From assembly GCF_900143545.1 (NCBI RefSeq), contig NZ_FREV01000003.1, forward strand, positions 372,001-436,000: DNA of 64,000 bases, read 5' to 3'. The translations under genes and the position numbers were made by a program. Below the pieces are notes generated by a model. It did no database searches. It was not told where the DNA came from and worked only from the letters and a program-made list of their open reading frames with translations. This DNA comes from Loktanella sp. Alg231-35 (lineage in GTDB: Bacteria; Pseudomonadota; Alphaproteobacteria; Rhodobacterales; Rhodobacteraceae). Below are positions 55,932 through 64,000 of the stretch, one piece after another (positions within the stretch are counted from its first letter, which is position 1; each line of letters starts with the position of its first letter).

Positions 55932-56537
55932 ATGTCTGACCGGGATGGCATTTTTGCGGGAGAAAACCCGTTTGCGATTGCTCAGCAATGGCTGGATGCT
56001 GCCAGCGAGACAGAACCAAACGACCCCAATGCAATTGCGCTTTCCACAGTGGACGGCGATGGTCTGCCGAATGTGCGGATGGTCCTGCTTAAGGATATCG
56101 AGTTGGATGCCTTCGTCTTTTACACAAACTACGACAGCAAGAAGGGGCAAGAAATTGCTCAGTCCGGCAAGGCGGCTTTTGTGATGCATTGGAAGTCGCT
56201 GGCCCGCCAGATTCGCGTGCGGGGCACTGTGAATAAGGAAGATGGGCGTACCGCAGATGCATATTACCGTTCGCGTTCTCTCAAAAGTAGAGTAGGTGCC
56301 TGGGCTTCAATGCAATCACAACCCTTGACGTCACGTACTTCTTTGATGACTGAGGTGGCTAAAGTAACAACTCAAAAAGGTTTGGACCCGGAACGGCCGC
56401 CTTTTTGGGGCGGTTTCCGGATTAAGCCGCTGGAAATCGAGTTTTGGGCAGATGGGGCTTTTCGTTTGCACGACCGGTTTCGGTGGTCGCGCCAACATGT
56501 CGATCAAGATTGGGAGGTCACGCGCCTCTCGCCGTAA
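55932..56537 (+). CDS. pdxH: pyridoxamine 5'-phosphate oxidase
   Basis: FMN enzyme oxidising PNP/PMP to pyridoxal phosphate. 201 aa. [20 protein letters not shown] and [15 protein letters not shown] are FMN/substrate contacts; [14 protein letters not shown] and the C-terminal [10 protein letters not shown] complete the family pattern. TAAGGATCAGCG precedes the ATG. Divergent from fabI; followed 115 bases later by the cold-shock gene. Confidence 0.96.
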   Translation: MSDRDGIFAGENPFAIAQQWLDAASETEPNDPNAIALSTVDGDGLPNVRMVLLKDIELDAFVFYTNYDSKKGQEIAQSGKAAFVMHWKSLARQIRVRGTVNKEDGRTADAYYRSRSLKSRVGAWASMQSQPLTSRTSLMTEVAKVTTQKGLDPERPPFWGGFRIKPLEIEFWADGAFRLHDRFRWSRQHVDQDWEVTRLSP

Positions 56538-56652
56538 TCAGTTCTCGTGTCAAGTGTGAATGGATGGCCGAATGTTCGGTCATGAACAGTTGAAGATATG
56601 AAAGTATGGGTGTCGGCCAGAACCAAGGGCCGGGATTCAAGAGGAATAACAG

Positions 56653-57180
56653 ATGGAAACGCAAGACACCGCGCCGCAACGGCAGGTGCACGGGCAAGTC
56701 AAGTGGTTTGATCCCACCAAGGGCTTTGGCTTTGTTGTCGCTAACGACGGCGGACGGGATATTTTGTTGCACGCGAATGTGTTGCGTAATTTTGGGCAGG
56801 GGTCTGTTGTGGACGGCTCTGCGATCGAAATTGTCGTACAGGACACACAGCGAGGACTTCAGGCGACCGAGGTGCTTTCTATTGTACCTCCTGTCGCTGA
56901 TGAGGCTTTGCCATTGCGCGACATGGTTGAGTTCACACCCGAAGATATCGCACAAAAGCCGATCGAGCCTGCTCGCGTGAAGTGGTTTGACAAGGCCAAG
57001 GGCTTTGGTTTTGCAAATGTATTCGGCAGCAACGACGATGTGTTCGTGCATGTTGAGGTACTGCGTCGGTCTGGTTTGTCCGATTTGCAATCGGGCGAAG
57101 CGGTGGGTCTGCGTATGGTTGATGGTGAACGTGGCCGCATGGCGATTGAAATCATCGGCTGGGAAGCGGCCGCAAAGTGA
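56653..57180 (+). CDS. protein with two cold-shock domains
   Basis: 175 aa. Two CSDs in tandem: QVKWFDPTKGFGFVVANDGG at residues about 16-75 and RVKWFDKAKGFGFANVFGSN at about 110-170; in both, RNP1 (KGFGF) and RNP2 (DILLHANV / DVFVHVEV) are conserved. Single-domain Csps are about 70 aa, so this is the duplicated form known from alphaproteobacteria, an RNA/ssDNA chaperone. The 115-bp leader includes a TGTTC-GGTCAT-GAACA repeat. AGAGGAAT ribosome site before the ATG. Stop overlaps the next start (GTGA). Confidence 0.93.
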   Translation: METQDTAPQRQVHGQVKWFDPTKGFGFVVANDGGRDILLHANVLRNFGQGSVVDGSAIEIVVQDTQRGLQATEVLSIVPPVADEALPLRDMVEFTPEDIAQKPIEPARVKWFDKAKGFGFANVFGSNDDVFVHVEVLRRSGLSDLQSGEAVGLRMVDGERGRMAIEIIGWEAAAK

Positions 57181-57653
57181 AAACCCTGCCGCTGGCAATT
57201 CTGCTGAGCTGCAGCGCACAGCCGCTTCTGGCCATTTGTGCCGATGACAAGCTGACAATTTCGGGCGAATTCGGTCAGGCGACTTTTGGCATCGAAGTCG
57301 CTGACGACCCGCAAGAGCGGGCACAGGGGTTGATGTTTGTCGAGGACATGCCGCTTTTGGAAGGCATGCTGTTTGTCTATGAAGAGCCGCAGTTCGTCAG
57401 CTTCTGGATGAAGAACACGCTGATTCCCCTCGATATGTTGTTTGCCGGACCAACCGGAGAAATCCTGTCGATCCACGAGAATGCCGTGCCCGGTGACCTG
57501 ACGCCGATCCGGGGTGGCAATGGCATTCAGATGGTGCTTGAGATCAACGGCGGTTTGTCCGCCCGTTTGGGCATCACAGAAGGGGATGTGATGCAGCATC
57601 CCAGCTTTGGACCCGACGCTATTTTGCCTTGTGACGAAAAGACTGACGGTTAG
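57177..57653 (+). CDS. exported DUF192 family protein
   Basis: 158 aa from a GTG that overlaps the cold-shock gene stop. Signal peptide at residues 1-20 ([20 protein letters not shown]), then a DUF192 domain with [34 protein letters not shown] and [12 protein letters not shown]. Family function is not established. Coupling to a cold-shock gene is conserved in my memory of related genomes. Followed by tRNA-Pro. Confidence 0.9.
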   Translation: MKTLPLAILLSCSAQPLLAICADDKLTISGEFGQATFGIEVADDPQERAQGLMFVEDMPLLEGMLFVYEEPQFVSFWMKNTLIPLDMLFAGPTGEILSIHENAVPGDLTPIRGGNGIQMVLEINGGLSARLGITEGDVMQHPSFGPDAILPCDEKTDG

Positions 57654-57698
57654 GGCTTTTCAAATCGTTTTTGTGGGGCTAAAGAACCGCACATGGTT

Positions 57699-57775
57699 CG
57701 GGGCGTAGCGCAGCCTGGTAGCGCATCTGTTTTGGGAACAGAGGGTCGGGAGTTCGAATCTCTCCGCCCCGACCA
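57699..57775 (+). tRNA. tRNA-Pro (anticodon TGG)
   Basis: 77 bases with CGGGGCG / CGCCCCG acceptor stem and encoded ACCA tail (last A at 57775). Anticodon stem TCTGT/ACAGA with loop TTTGGGA gives anticodon TGG; T-loop GTTCGAATC is standard. Confidence 0.97.
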
Positions 57776-58341
57776 CTTCACCACTTTCAACAATCAAGGC
57801 GTGAATCGCTTATTGTTGATCAGCCTATCGTGGCATTCCAAGCACGGTTAAGGCCCCAAATTCACAGTTAATAACTTGTTAATCTCAGTTAACGGCGCAT
57901 TCGAGCGCGGGCGTTAACTTCAACTTTTGTCTGAGTTTCCCTACGTAAGCCTGCCGACTAAAAGGCTTTCTGCGGCTTACCGCAGAACGTCCACATGTGG
58001 ACAAATCTGTGAGTGAATCACTGTGCCGGATCGGGACCATTTCGAACCGTAGCAGTCAACTCTATAAATCTGTATTTTGTGTTAAAAACCCGTTGACCCA
58101 CTAGGGCTAGATGCGTCAAGTTGTGCGAGCCGACGGTCACAACACAAGATGTGGTAGCGGCATGGGGATTTAGACATTGGCGGGTGCAGAATCGCAGGCA
58201 CCGTTCTGACTTTGACCTGATCGTTGATCGGGACGGTAAGCGTTTGCCAAAATGAAATGAACCCCACTGAGTAGGTGCCGCGTGTGCGGCACGATTTCAA
58301 TGATCGCCGCAACGACGGCAAAACAGTATGGGGCAGAGTAG
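57776..58341 (+). promoter_or_regulatory. 566-bp intergenic control region of nrdJ
   Basis: No convincing gene. TTAA occurs at 57848, 57868, 57879, 57889 and 57914; 57868-57882 is an exact TTAA-N7-TTAA, the CtrA recognition form. GTCCACATGTGGAC (57989-58002) is a perfect palindrome and its right half reads, on the minus strand, TTGTCCACA, one mismatch from a DnaA box. AACACAAGATGTGGT near 58140 weakly resembles an NrdR box. Such an arrangement would suit cell-cycle control of dNTP supply. All sites are predictions. Confidence 0.45.
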
Positions 58342-61300
58342 ATGAAAATCGACCGCAATTTCACCAAGGCCAAATCAGGCGCCTACGGCGAGCTTGAGTT
58401 CAAAACAACAACGTCTGAGATTCGCAATCCTGACGGCACCATCGTTTTCAAACTTGATGACTGTGAAATTCCGACAGGTTGGAGCCAGGTGGCCTCTGAC
58501 GTTATCGCGCAGAAGTACTTCCGTAAGGCAGGTGTTCCGTCCGAAGTGAAACGCGTCAAGGAAAAGGGCGTGCCAGAGTTCCTGTGGCGCGCTGAGCCTG
58601 CCAAGGGTGCGACCTATGGCGGAGAGACCTCTGCCAAGCAGGTATTCGACCGTCTGGCCGGTGCATGGACATACTGGGGCTGGAAGGGCGGTTACTTCTC
58701 GTCCGAGGAAGATGCCCGCGCTTACTTTGACGAAATGCGCTACATGCTCGCGACCCAGCGTGCCGCGCCAAACAGCCCGCAGTGGTTTAACACTGGTCTG
58801 CACTGGGCCTACGGCATCGACGGACCGGCCCAAGGCCACCACTATGTGGACTATCAAACCGGTGAGCTGACCAAATCAACCTCGTCTTACGAGCACCCAC
58901 AGCCGCACGCCTGCTTCATTCAGTCGGTTGACGATGATCTGGTGAATGAAGGCGGCATCATGGACCTCTGGGTGCGTGAAGCGCGTCTGTTCAAGTATGG
59001 CTCTGGCACAGGCACGAACTTTTCTTCCCTGCGTGGCGAAGGCGAGCCTCTGTCAGGTGGTGGTAAATCTTCTGGCCTGATGGGTTTCCTGAAAATCGGT
59101 GACCGTGCGGCGGGTGCGATCAAATCGGGCGGCACAACACGCCGCGCGGCCAAGATGGTCATCGTTGATGCCGACCACCCTGATATTCAGGAATTCATCA
59201 ACTGGAAGGTCATCGAAGAGCAGAAAGTGGCGTCCATCGTCGCAGGCTCCAAGATGCACGCGCGCTATCTGAACGCGATCTTTGGTGCGATCAAGACATG
59301 GGACGGGGAAGCGGTTTCCGCCTACGACCCCAAAACGAACGAAACCTTGGCCGCTGCTGTCAAAGACGCCAAGAAATCAGCGATCCCAGAGACTTATATC
59401 AAACGCGTGCTGGACTATGCCAAGCAAGGCTACACCAGCATTGAGTTCCCGACCTATGACACAGACTGGGATTCGGAAGCCTACAACAGCGTTTCTGGCC
59501 AGAACTCCAACAACTCGATCCGCGTGACTGATGCCTTCCTCAAGGCTGTAGAAAACGACGCTGACTGGAAACTGATCAACCGCAAGAACGGTGAAGTTGC
59601 CAAGATCATCAAAGCGCGCGAATTGTGGGAACAGGTAGGCCACGCCGCATGGGCCTGCGCCGATCCGGGCATCCAGTATCACGACACGGTCAATGCATGG
59701 CACACATGCCCCGAAGATGGCGCGATCCGCGGCTCAAACCCTTGTTCTGAATACATGTTCCTTGACGACACGGCCTGTAACCTTGCGTCGATGAACCTGC
59801 TGACCTTCTACAAGGACGGCGCGTTCCAGGCCGAAGATTACATGCACGCGACGCGTCTTTGGACGGTCACGTTGGAAATCTCCGTCATGATGGCGCAGTT
59901 CCCGTCCAAGGAAATCGCGCAGCGGTCTTATGACTTCCGCACCTTGGGTCTGGGCTATGCCAACATCGGTGGATTGCTGATGAATATGGGCTTTGGCTAT
60001 GACAGCGACGAAGGCCGCGCGATGGGCGCTGCCTTGACGGCGATCATGTCGGGTGTGTCCTATGCGACCTCTGCCGAAATGGCGGGCGAGTTGGGGCCAT
60101 TCCCCGGCTACAAGAAAAACAGCAAGCATATGCTGCGTGTTATCAAAAACCACCGTCAGGCCGCTCTGGGCAAAGCAGACGGCTATGACAAGCTGGATGT
60201 AAAGCCTGTACCGCTCGACCACGCTAACTGTCCCGATCAGCGTTTGATCGAACTGGCTGTTGGCAGTTGGGATGAAGCACTGATGCTGGGCAAAAAGCAC
60301 GGCTACCGTAACGCGCAGGTTTCGGTTATCGCGCCAACCGGCACAATCGGTCTGGTTATGGACTGCGACACCACCGGGATCGAGCCTGACTTTGCTTTGG
60401 TGAAGTTCAAAAAACTTGCCGGTGGCGGTTACTTCAAGATTATCAACCAGTCCGTGCCAGCAGCATTGGAAAAGCTTGGCTATGGTTCTGCACAGGTCGA
60501 AGAAATCATTGCCTATGCCGTCGGTCACGGCTCGATCGGGCAGGCGCCTGCGATCAACCATACCTCGCTGATCGGGCATGGCTTTGGTCAGGCGGAACTG
60601 GACAAAATCGAAGCGGCGCTCGCCTCGGCATTCGACATCCGCTTTGTCTTTAACCAGTGGACGCTGGGCGAAGAGTTCTGCACCAAGACGCTGGGCATTC
60701 CTGCCGACAAACTGAACGACCCAACGTTCGATTTGCTGCGCCACCTTGGCTATTCCAAGCAGGATATTGATGCGGCCAACGACCACGTCTGCGGCACCAT
60801 GACGCTGGAAGAGGCGCCACACCTGAAAAAAGAGCACTACACCGTGTTCGATTGTGCCAACCCATGCGGTAAAAAAGGCAAGCGTTATCTGAGCGTTGAC
60901 AGCCACATCTACATGATGGCGGCGGCGCAATCCTTCATCTCTGGTGCGATCTCGAAGACGATCAACATGCCTAATGATGCAACGATTGAGGACTGCCAGA
61001 AGGCTTATGAGCTGTCTTGGTCCTTGGGCGTGAAAGCGAACGCGCTTTATCGCGACGGCTCTAAGCTGTCTCAGCCTCTTGCGGCGGCTTTGGTTGAAGA
61101 CGATGAGGATGCGCAGGAAACACTCGAAAGCGGCAACCACCACGAAAAAGCGGCTGTTTTGGCCGAAAAGATCGTCGAAAAGATCATCGTGCAGGAAGTG
61201 CGCAACCGTGAGCGTGAAAAGATGCCGCAGCGCCGCAAGGGTTATACCCAGAAGGCCATCGTTGGCGGGCACAAAGTCTACCTGCGCACGGGCGAGTACG

Positions 61301-61989
61301 AAGACGGCCAGTTGGGCGAGATTTTCATCGACATGCACAAAGAAGGTGCGGGCTTCCGGGCCATGATGAATAACTTTGCCATCGCGGTTTCCGTCGGCCT
61401 GCAATACGGAGTTCCACTGGAAGAATTCGTGGATGCCTTCACATTCACCAAGTTTGAGCCTGCTGGCATGGTGCAAGGCAACGACAGCATCAAGAATGCG
61501 ACGTCGGTGCTGGATTACATCTTCCGCGAACTCGCTGTCAGCTACCTCGACCGCACCGATCTGGCGCATGTAAAGCCCGAAGGCGCGTCTTTTGATGACA
61601 TCGGCCGTGGTGAAGAAGAGGGCGTGTCCAACATCAAAGCACCAACCGAGAACACAGCCTCGCGGTCGCTTGAGGTGCTCAAGCAGATCTCCTCCACGGG
61701 TTACCTGCGCAAGCGGATGCCACAGGATCTGGTTGTGCTGCAGGGCGGTGCAGGGGCTACAGCGCTGGCCACGGGTACTGACCCATCGTCGGCCTTGCAA
61801 ACGCTGGTGCCAGAAGCGAGCGAAAGCATCGTCGCGACAGGTGCCGCTACCACAATCTCGGCCCGCGATAAGGCCAAGATGCAGGGCTACGAAGGCGAGG
61901 CTTGCGGCGAATGCGGCAACTACACGCTGGTGCGGAATGGGACCTGCATGAAGTGCAACACTTGCGGCGGGACATCTGGCTGCAGCTAA
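58342..61989 (+). CDS. nrdJ: B12-dependent (class II) ribonucleotide reductase
   Basis: Makes deoxyribonucleotides with adenosylcobalamin as radical source, independent of oxygen. 1215 aa. Active-site regions: [20 protein letters not shown] at the start, [46 protein letters not shown] (catalytic Cys/Glu), [19 protein letters not shown]; the C-terminal tail [19 protein letters not shown] provides redox cysteines. The upstream interval carries candidate CtrA/DnaA sites, and a double hairpin begins at its stop codon. It is probably the cell's main reductase, but the window cannot show whether nrdAB is also present. Confidence 0.96.
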   Translation: MKIDRNFTKAKSGAYGELEFKTTTSEIRNPDGTIVFKLDDCEIPTGWSQVASDVIAQKYFRKAGVPSEVKRVKEKGVPEFLWRAEPAKGATYGGETSAKQVFDRLAGAWTYWGWKGGYFSSEEDARAYFDEMRYMLATQRAAPNSPQWFNTGLHWAYGIDGPAQGHHYVDYQTGELTKSTSSYEHPQPHACFIQSVDDDLVNEGGIMDLWVREARLFKYGSGTGTNFSSLRGEGEPLSGGGKSSGLMGFLKIGDRAAGAIKSGGTTRRAAKMVIVDADHPDIQEFINWKVIEEQKVASIVAGSKMHARYLNAIFGAIKTWDGEAVSAYDPKTNETLAAAVKDAKKSAIPETYIKRVLDYAKQGYTSIEFPTYDTDWDSEAYNSVSGQNSNNSIRVTDAFLKAVENDADWKLINRKNGEVAKIIKARELWEQVGHAAWACADPGIQYHDTVNAWHTCPEDGAIRGSNPCSEYMFLDDTACNLASMNLLTFYKDGAFQAEDYMHATRLWTVTLEISVMMAQFPSKEIAQRSYDFRTLGLGYANIGGLLMNMGFGYDSDEGRAMGAALTAIMSGVSYATSAEMAGELGPFPGYKKNSKHMLRVIKNHRQAALGKADGYDKLDVKPVPLDHANCPDQRLIELAVGSWDEALMLGKKHGYRNAQVSVIAPTGTIGLVMDCDTTGIEPDFALVKFKKLAGGGYFKIINQSVPAALEKLGYGSAQVEEIIAYAVGHGSIGQAPAINHTSLIGHGFGQAELDKIEAALASAFDIRFVFNQWTLGEEFCTKTLGIPADKLNDPTFDLLRHLGYSKQDIDAANDHVCGTMTLEEAPHLKKEHYTVFDCANPCGKKGKRYLSVDSHIYMMAAAQSFISGAISKTINMPNDATIEDCQKAYELSWSLGVKANALYRDGSKLSQPLAAALVEDDEDAQETLESGNHHEKAAVLAEKIVEKIIVQEVRNREREKMPQRRKGYTQKAIVGGHKVYLRTGEYEDGQLGEIFIDMHKEGAGFRAMMNNFAIAVSVGLQYGVPLEEFVDAFTFTKFEPAGMVQGNDSIKNATSVLDYIFRELAVSYLDRTDLAHVKPEGASFDDIGRGEEEGVSNIKAPTENTASRSLEVLKQISSTGYLRKRMPQDLVVLQGGAGATALATGTDPSSALQTLVPEASESIVATGAATTISARDKAKMQGYEGEACGECGNYTLVRNGTCMKCNTCGGTSGCS

Positions 61990-62044
61990 GATTTTTCGAC
62001 GAAAAATCTTATGCGCATAGAAGGAATTTCGACGAAATTCCTTC
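61987..62044. repeat. tandem double hairpin at the nrdJ stop
   Basis: TAAGATTTTTCG-A-CGAAAAATCTTA (61987-62011) and GAAGGAATTTCG-A-CGAAATTCCTTC (62020-62044), 8 bases apart; the first begins with the nrdJ stop codon itself. Spacer TGCGCATA resembles that of the copy at 49708. Confidence 0.8.
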
Positions 62045-62150
62045 GCTGAAAACAGAGCTTCGGAGCGGGTGCGCTCGCTCCGACGCGGATTGGGCCGCAG
62101 GCAAACAAACCGAGCGGTACATAATGAGTGAGCCTAATCAGCGAAACTCA

Positions 62151-62176
62151 GGGAGGGCCTCGGTCCTCCCTTTTTT
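62151..62176 (+). terminator. intrinsic terminator between nrdJ and the antiporter
   Basis: GGGAGG-GCCTCGGT-CCTCCC followed by TTTTTT. 162 bases after the nrdJ stop and 62 bases before the antiporter start. The sequence in between also has a TCGGAGCG / CGCTCCGA hairpin (about 62060-62082); a 3'-end-derived small RNA is possible but unsupported. Confidence 0.85.
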
Positions 62177-62237
62177 ATTTCGCTCTTTCCATACCAAAAT
62201 TCCACGTGCATGATTTTGCAAACAAGGGGACCCATCC

Positions 62238-64000
62238 ATGACCGATTTTTTGCTGCTGGCCTTTATCTTTCTGATCGCGGGCGTGATCGCAGTACCGATT
62301 GCCACGCGGCTGGGGCTTGGCTCGGTGCTCGGATATCTGATTGCGGGCATTGTGATCAGCCCGATCCTGACAGTGCTCAATGTTGATGTGATCTCGATCC
62401 AGCATTTCGCGGAATTTGGCGTTGTGATGATGCTGTTTCTGGTGGGGCTTGAACTTGAACCCAAACGCCTGTGGCAGATGCGCGGCAAGCTCCTGGGGCT
62501 GGGCGGTGGCCAGATCGGGATCACCGCGGCCGTGATCATGGGGATTGGCCTATTGTTTGGGTTGGGATGGACCGTGGCGCTGGCTGTTGGCCTGATCGGA
62601 GCTTTAAGTTCAACAGCTATCGTACTGCAAACATTAAACGAAAAAGGCCTGATGAAAAGCGATGGAGGCCAGTCGAGCTTTTCTGTCCTTCTTGCCCAAG
62701 ACATCGCAGTGATCCCTATGCTGGCTTTGATGCCGTTGCTGGCAATGCCGGAACTGTTGGATATGGCCAGTGAGGTCGCACATGGCGCGGAGGCGAGCCA
62801 CGGCGCCGAGGCCGGGCATGGTGATGATGATCATGGCGGCGGTGGCGATCATGGCGCAGGGATGAGCCTTGTTGCGGGGCTGAACGGGTGGCAGACGGCT
62901 TTGATCAACGTTGTGGCCATTGCGGCGGTGATTGGCGCGGGCAGTTTCCTGACCCGGCCCATCTTTCGCTTCATCGCCGGGGCTAACCTGCGCGAGCTGT
63001 TCACAGCGACCGCATTGATGATGGTCATCGGCATTGCGCTGCTGATGTCGCTGGTCGGGCTGTCGCCGGCGCTTGGCACTTTCCTTGCGGGTGTTGTGCT
63101 GGCCAATAGTGAATACCGGCACGAGCTGGAATCAGACATCGACCCGTTCAAGGGGCTGCTTTTGGGGTTGTTCTTTATGACGGTGGGGGCCGCGATCAAC
63201 TTCTCGCTGTTGTCCGAAAACCTGATGCTGATCGTTGGGCTGACTGTCCTGCTCATTGCGGTAAAGGCAGCGGTTCTGGCAGTCCTTGCGCTGATATTCA
63301 AACTACGTGGCGCGGACCGCTGGCTGTTGGCGCTCAGCCTTGCACAGGCCGGTGAATTTGGCTTTGTGCTGCTGTCCTTTTCAGTCAGCAACGCTATTCT
63401 GCCGCAAATGCTGGCCGATCAACTGCTGCTAGTAGTTGCCATCTCAATGATGCTGACGCCACTGCTGTTCATCTTCTATGACCGGGTCATCGTCCCGCGC
63501 CACAACGCGGCGGATATGGGCGAGGCGGATGATATCGAGGAACAGGGCGAGGTCATTATCGCAGGCGGAGGTCGTGTTGGAGGCGTTGTGCGTCGGATCT
63601 TAAGTGCGGCGGGCTATAGTCTGACGGTCATTGACTACAATGCCCAACATCTTGAAAACATGCGTCGTTTTGGTGCGCGTATCTACTACGGTGATGCCAC
63701 GCGTCCCGATTTGCTGCATGCGGCGGGCTTGCACAATGCCAAGGTGTTTGTAGCTTCCATCGACGATAAGGAAAAACTGACTGAACTGGTTCACTACGTC
63801 CACACGACAGCGCCACACGTGCATATCATCGCCCGCGCGATTGACCGCCATCATGTCTATGAACTTTGGGCGGCTGGCTGTCGCGATATCATCCGCGAGA
63901 ATTATGATAGCTCTTTGCGCATGGGCCGCTCTGCACTCGAGGCGCTGAACATCCCCCAGGACCGCGCGGCCATGATGGTGGATGCCTTCAATCGCTCGGA
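62238..64000 (+). CDS. KefB/KefC-type CPA2 cation:proton antiporter, 3' truncated by window edge
   Basis: Open from ATG 62238 to the window end (587 codons). N-terminal antiporter domain (about residues 1-390) with some twelve hydrophobic segments: VMMLFLVGLELEPKRLWQM, then ALSSTAIVLQTLNEKGLM, SVLLAQDIAVIPMLALMPLL and AQAGEFGFVLLSF. Near residues 177-207 a loop contains about seven His with Asp/Glu/Gly (HGAEASHGAEAGHGDDDHGG). From about residue 435 comes an RCK/TrkA-N domain (EVIIAGGGRVGGVVRRIL, DYNAQHLENMRRFG). Glutathione-gated potassium efflux is the KefB/C role; gating cannot be confirmed. AAGGGGA precedes the ATG. Confidence 0.92.
   Translation, partial: MTDFLLLAFIFLIAGVIAVPIATRLGLGSVLGYLIAGIVISPILTVLNVDVISIQHFAEFGVVMMLFLVGLELEPKRLWQMRGKLLGLGGGQIGITAAVIMGIGLLFGLGWTVALAVGLIGALSSTAIVLQTLNEKGLMKSDGGQSSFSVLLAQDIAVIPMLALMPLLAMPELLDMASEVAHGAEASHGAEAGHGDDDHGGGGDHGAGMSLVAGLNGWQTALINVVAIAAVIGAGSFLTRPIFRFIAGANLRELFTATALMMVIGIALLMSLVGLSPALGTFLAGVVLANSEYRHELESDIDPFKGLLLGLFFMTVGAAINFSLLSENLMLIVGLTVLLIAVKAAVLAVLALIFKLRGADRWLLALSLAQAGEFGFVLLSFSVSNAILPQMLADQLLLVVAISMMLTPLLFIFYDRVIVPRHNAADMGEADDIEEQGEVIIAGGGRVGGVVRRILSAAGYSLTVIDYNAQHLENMRRFGARIYYGDATRPDLLHAAGLHNAKVFVASIDDKEKLTELVHYVHTTAPHVHIIARAIDRHHVYELWAAGCRDIIRENYDSSLRMGRSALEALNIPQDRAAMMVDAFNRS

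Noticed and set aside
57776..58341. Cobalamin riboswitch in front of the B12-dependent nrdJ
   Set aside because: No B12-box sequence or the expected long structured leader pattern was found; B12-dependent enzymes are not usually controlled this way in this group unless a B12-independent isozyme exists.
58082..58373. Short minus-strand open frames before nrdJ
   Set aside because: No ribosome sites, no protein-like composition, and they run into the nrdJ start.
59734..61800. 688-codon open frame antisense to nrdJ
   Set aside because: nrdJ is unmistakable on the other strand over the same bases; the antisense product has no recognisable motifs.
1..64000. CRISPR arrays, rRNA operons, integrases and phage structural genes
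   Set aside because: None was seen on reading either strand; the only mobile element supported is the IS1-like transposon.

Overview
This window looks like the chromosome of an alphaproteobacterium of the family Rhodobacteraceae, most likely the marine Roseobacter group. The evidence is the gene order (argC-ccmE-ccmF-ccmH; gltA-gltX-comEC-lexA-moeA-moaC-trpC-trpD-trpG; zapA near tkt), a single-chain indolepyruvate oxidoreductase, a B12-dependent ribonucleotide reductase, GTTC-N7-GTTC SOS boxes and a gene-transfer-agent (GTA) lysis cassette. Nearly all of it is ordinary core genome. Genus and species cannot be read from the sequence.

Layout. 1-4.4 kb: 3' part of dihydrolipoyl dehydrogenase, then SOS-controlled uvrA. 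4.4-10.1 kb: valine/isobutyryl-CoA catabolism (mmsB, a CoA hydratase/hydrolase, an acyl-CoA dehydrogenase, mmsA) with a divergent LysR regulator. 10.1-12.1 kb: CBS protein, coaD, alpha/beta hydrolase, DUF1127-like small protein. 12.3-17.4 kb: two GAPDH paralogues with shared LacI-type operators, a JAB-like lipoprotein and transketolase. 17.6-22.6 kb: zapA, grxD, bolA, purL, a candidate minus-strand small RNA and an LsrB/VtlR-like LysR gene. 22.7-29.4 kb: indolepyruvate oxidoreductase, acyltransferase, murI, argC, ccmE.

At 29.5-33.6 kb, between ccmE and ccmF, lies a GTA/phage-type lysis cassette: GH108 endolysin, three-TM holin and a small membrane protein. A 2,803-bp IS1-like element (30103-32905) has inserted into codon 6 of the holin, with 21-bp terminal inverted repeats and an 8-bp target duplication. 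Besides its DDE transposase it carries four cargo genes: a 66-aa protein, a Lys/Gly-rich basic protein, a DinD homologue and a HARE-HTH-like protein. This is the most unusual part of the window.

33.7-43.3 kb: ccmF, ccmH, an enoyl-CoA hydratase, a GNAT, gltA, gltX, comEC and lexA. 43.3-48 kb: a minus-strand operon trpG-trpD-ung-trpC-moaC-moeA in which every junction overlaps by 1 or 4 bases. 48-57.7 kb: polysaccharide-deacetylase-like protein, trpE, a PpiD-like foldase, aminotransferase, gpt, fabI, pdxH, a double cold-shock protein and a DUF192 protein. 57.7-64 kb: tRNA-Pro(TGG), a long regulatory interval, nrdJ, and the start of a KefB/C-type antiporter that runs off the window.

Recurring non-coding structure: four tandem double hairpins sitting directly 3' of stop codons, and three copies of a GCCTCCGGCGG-type intergenic repeat.
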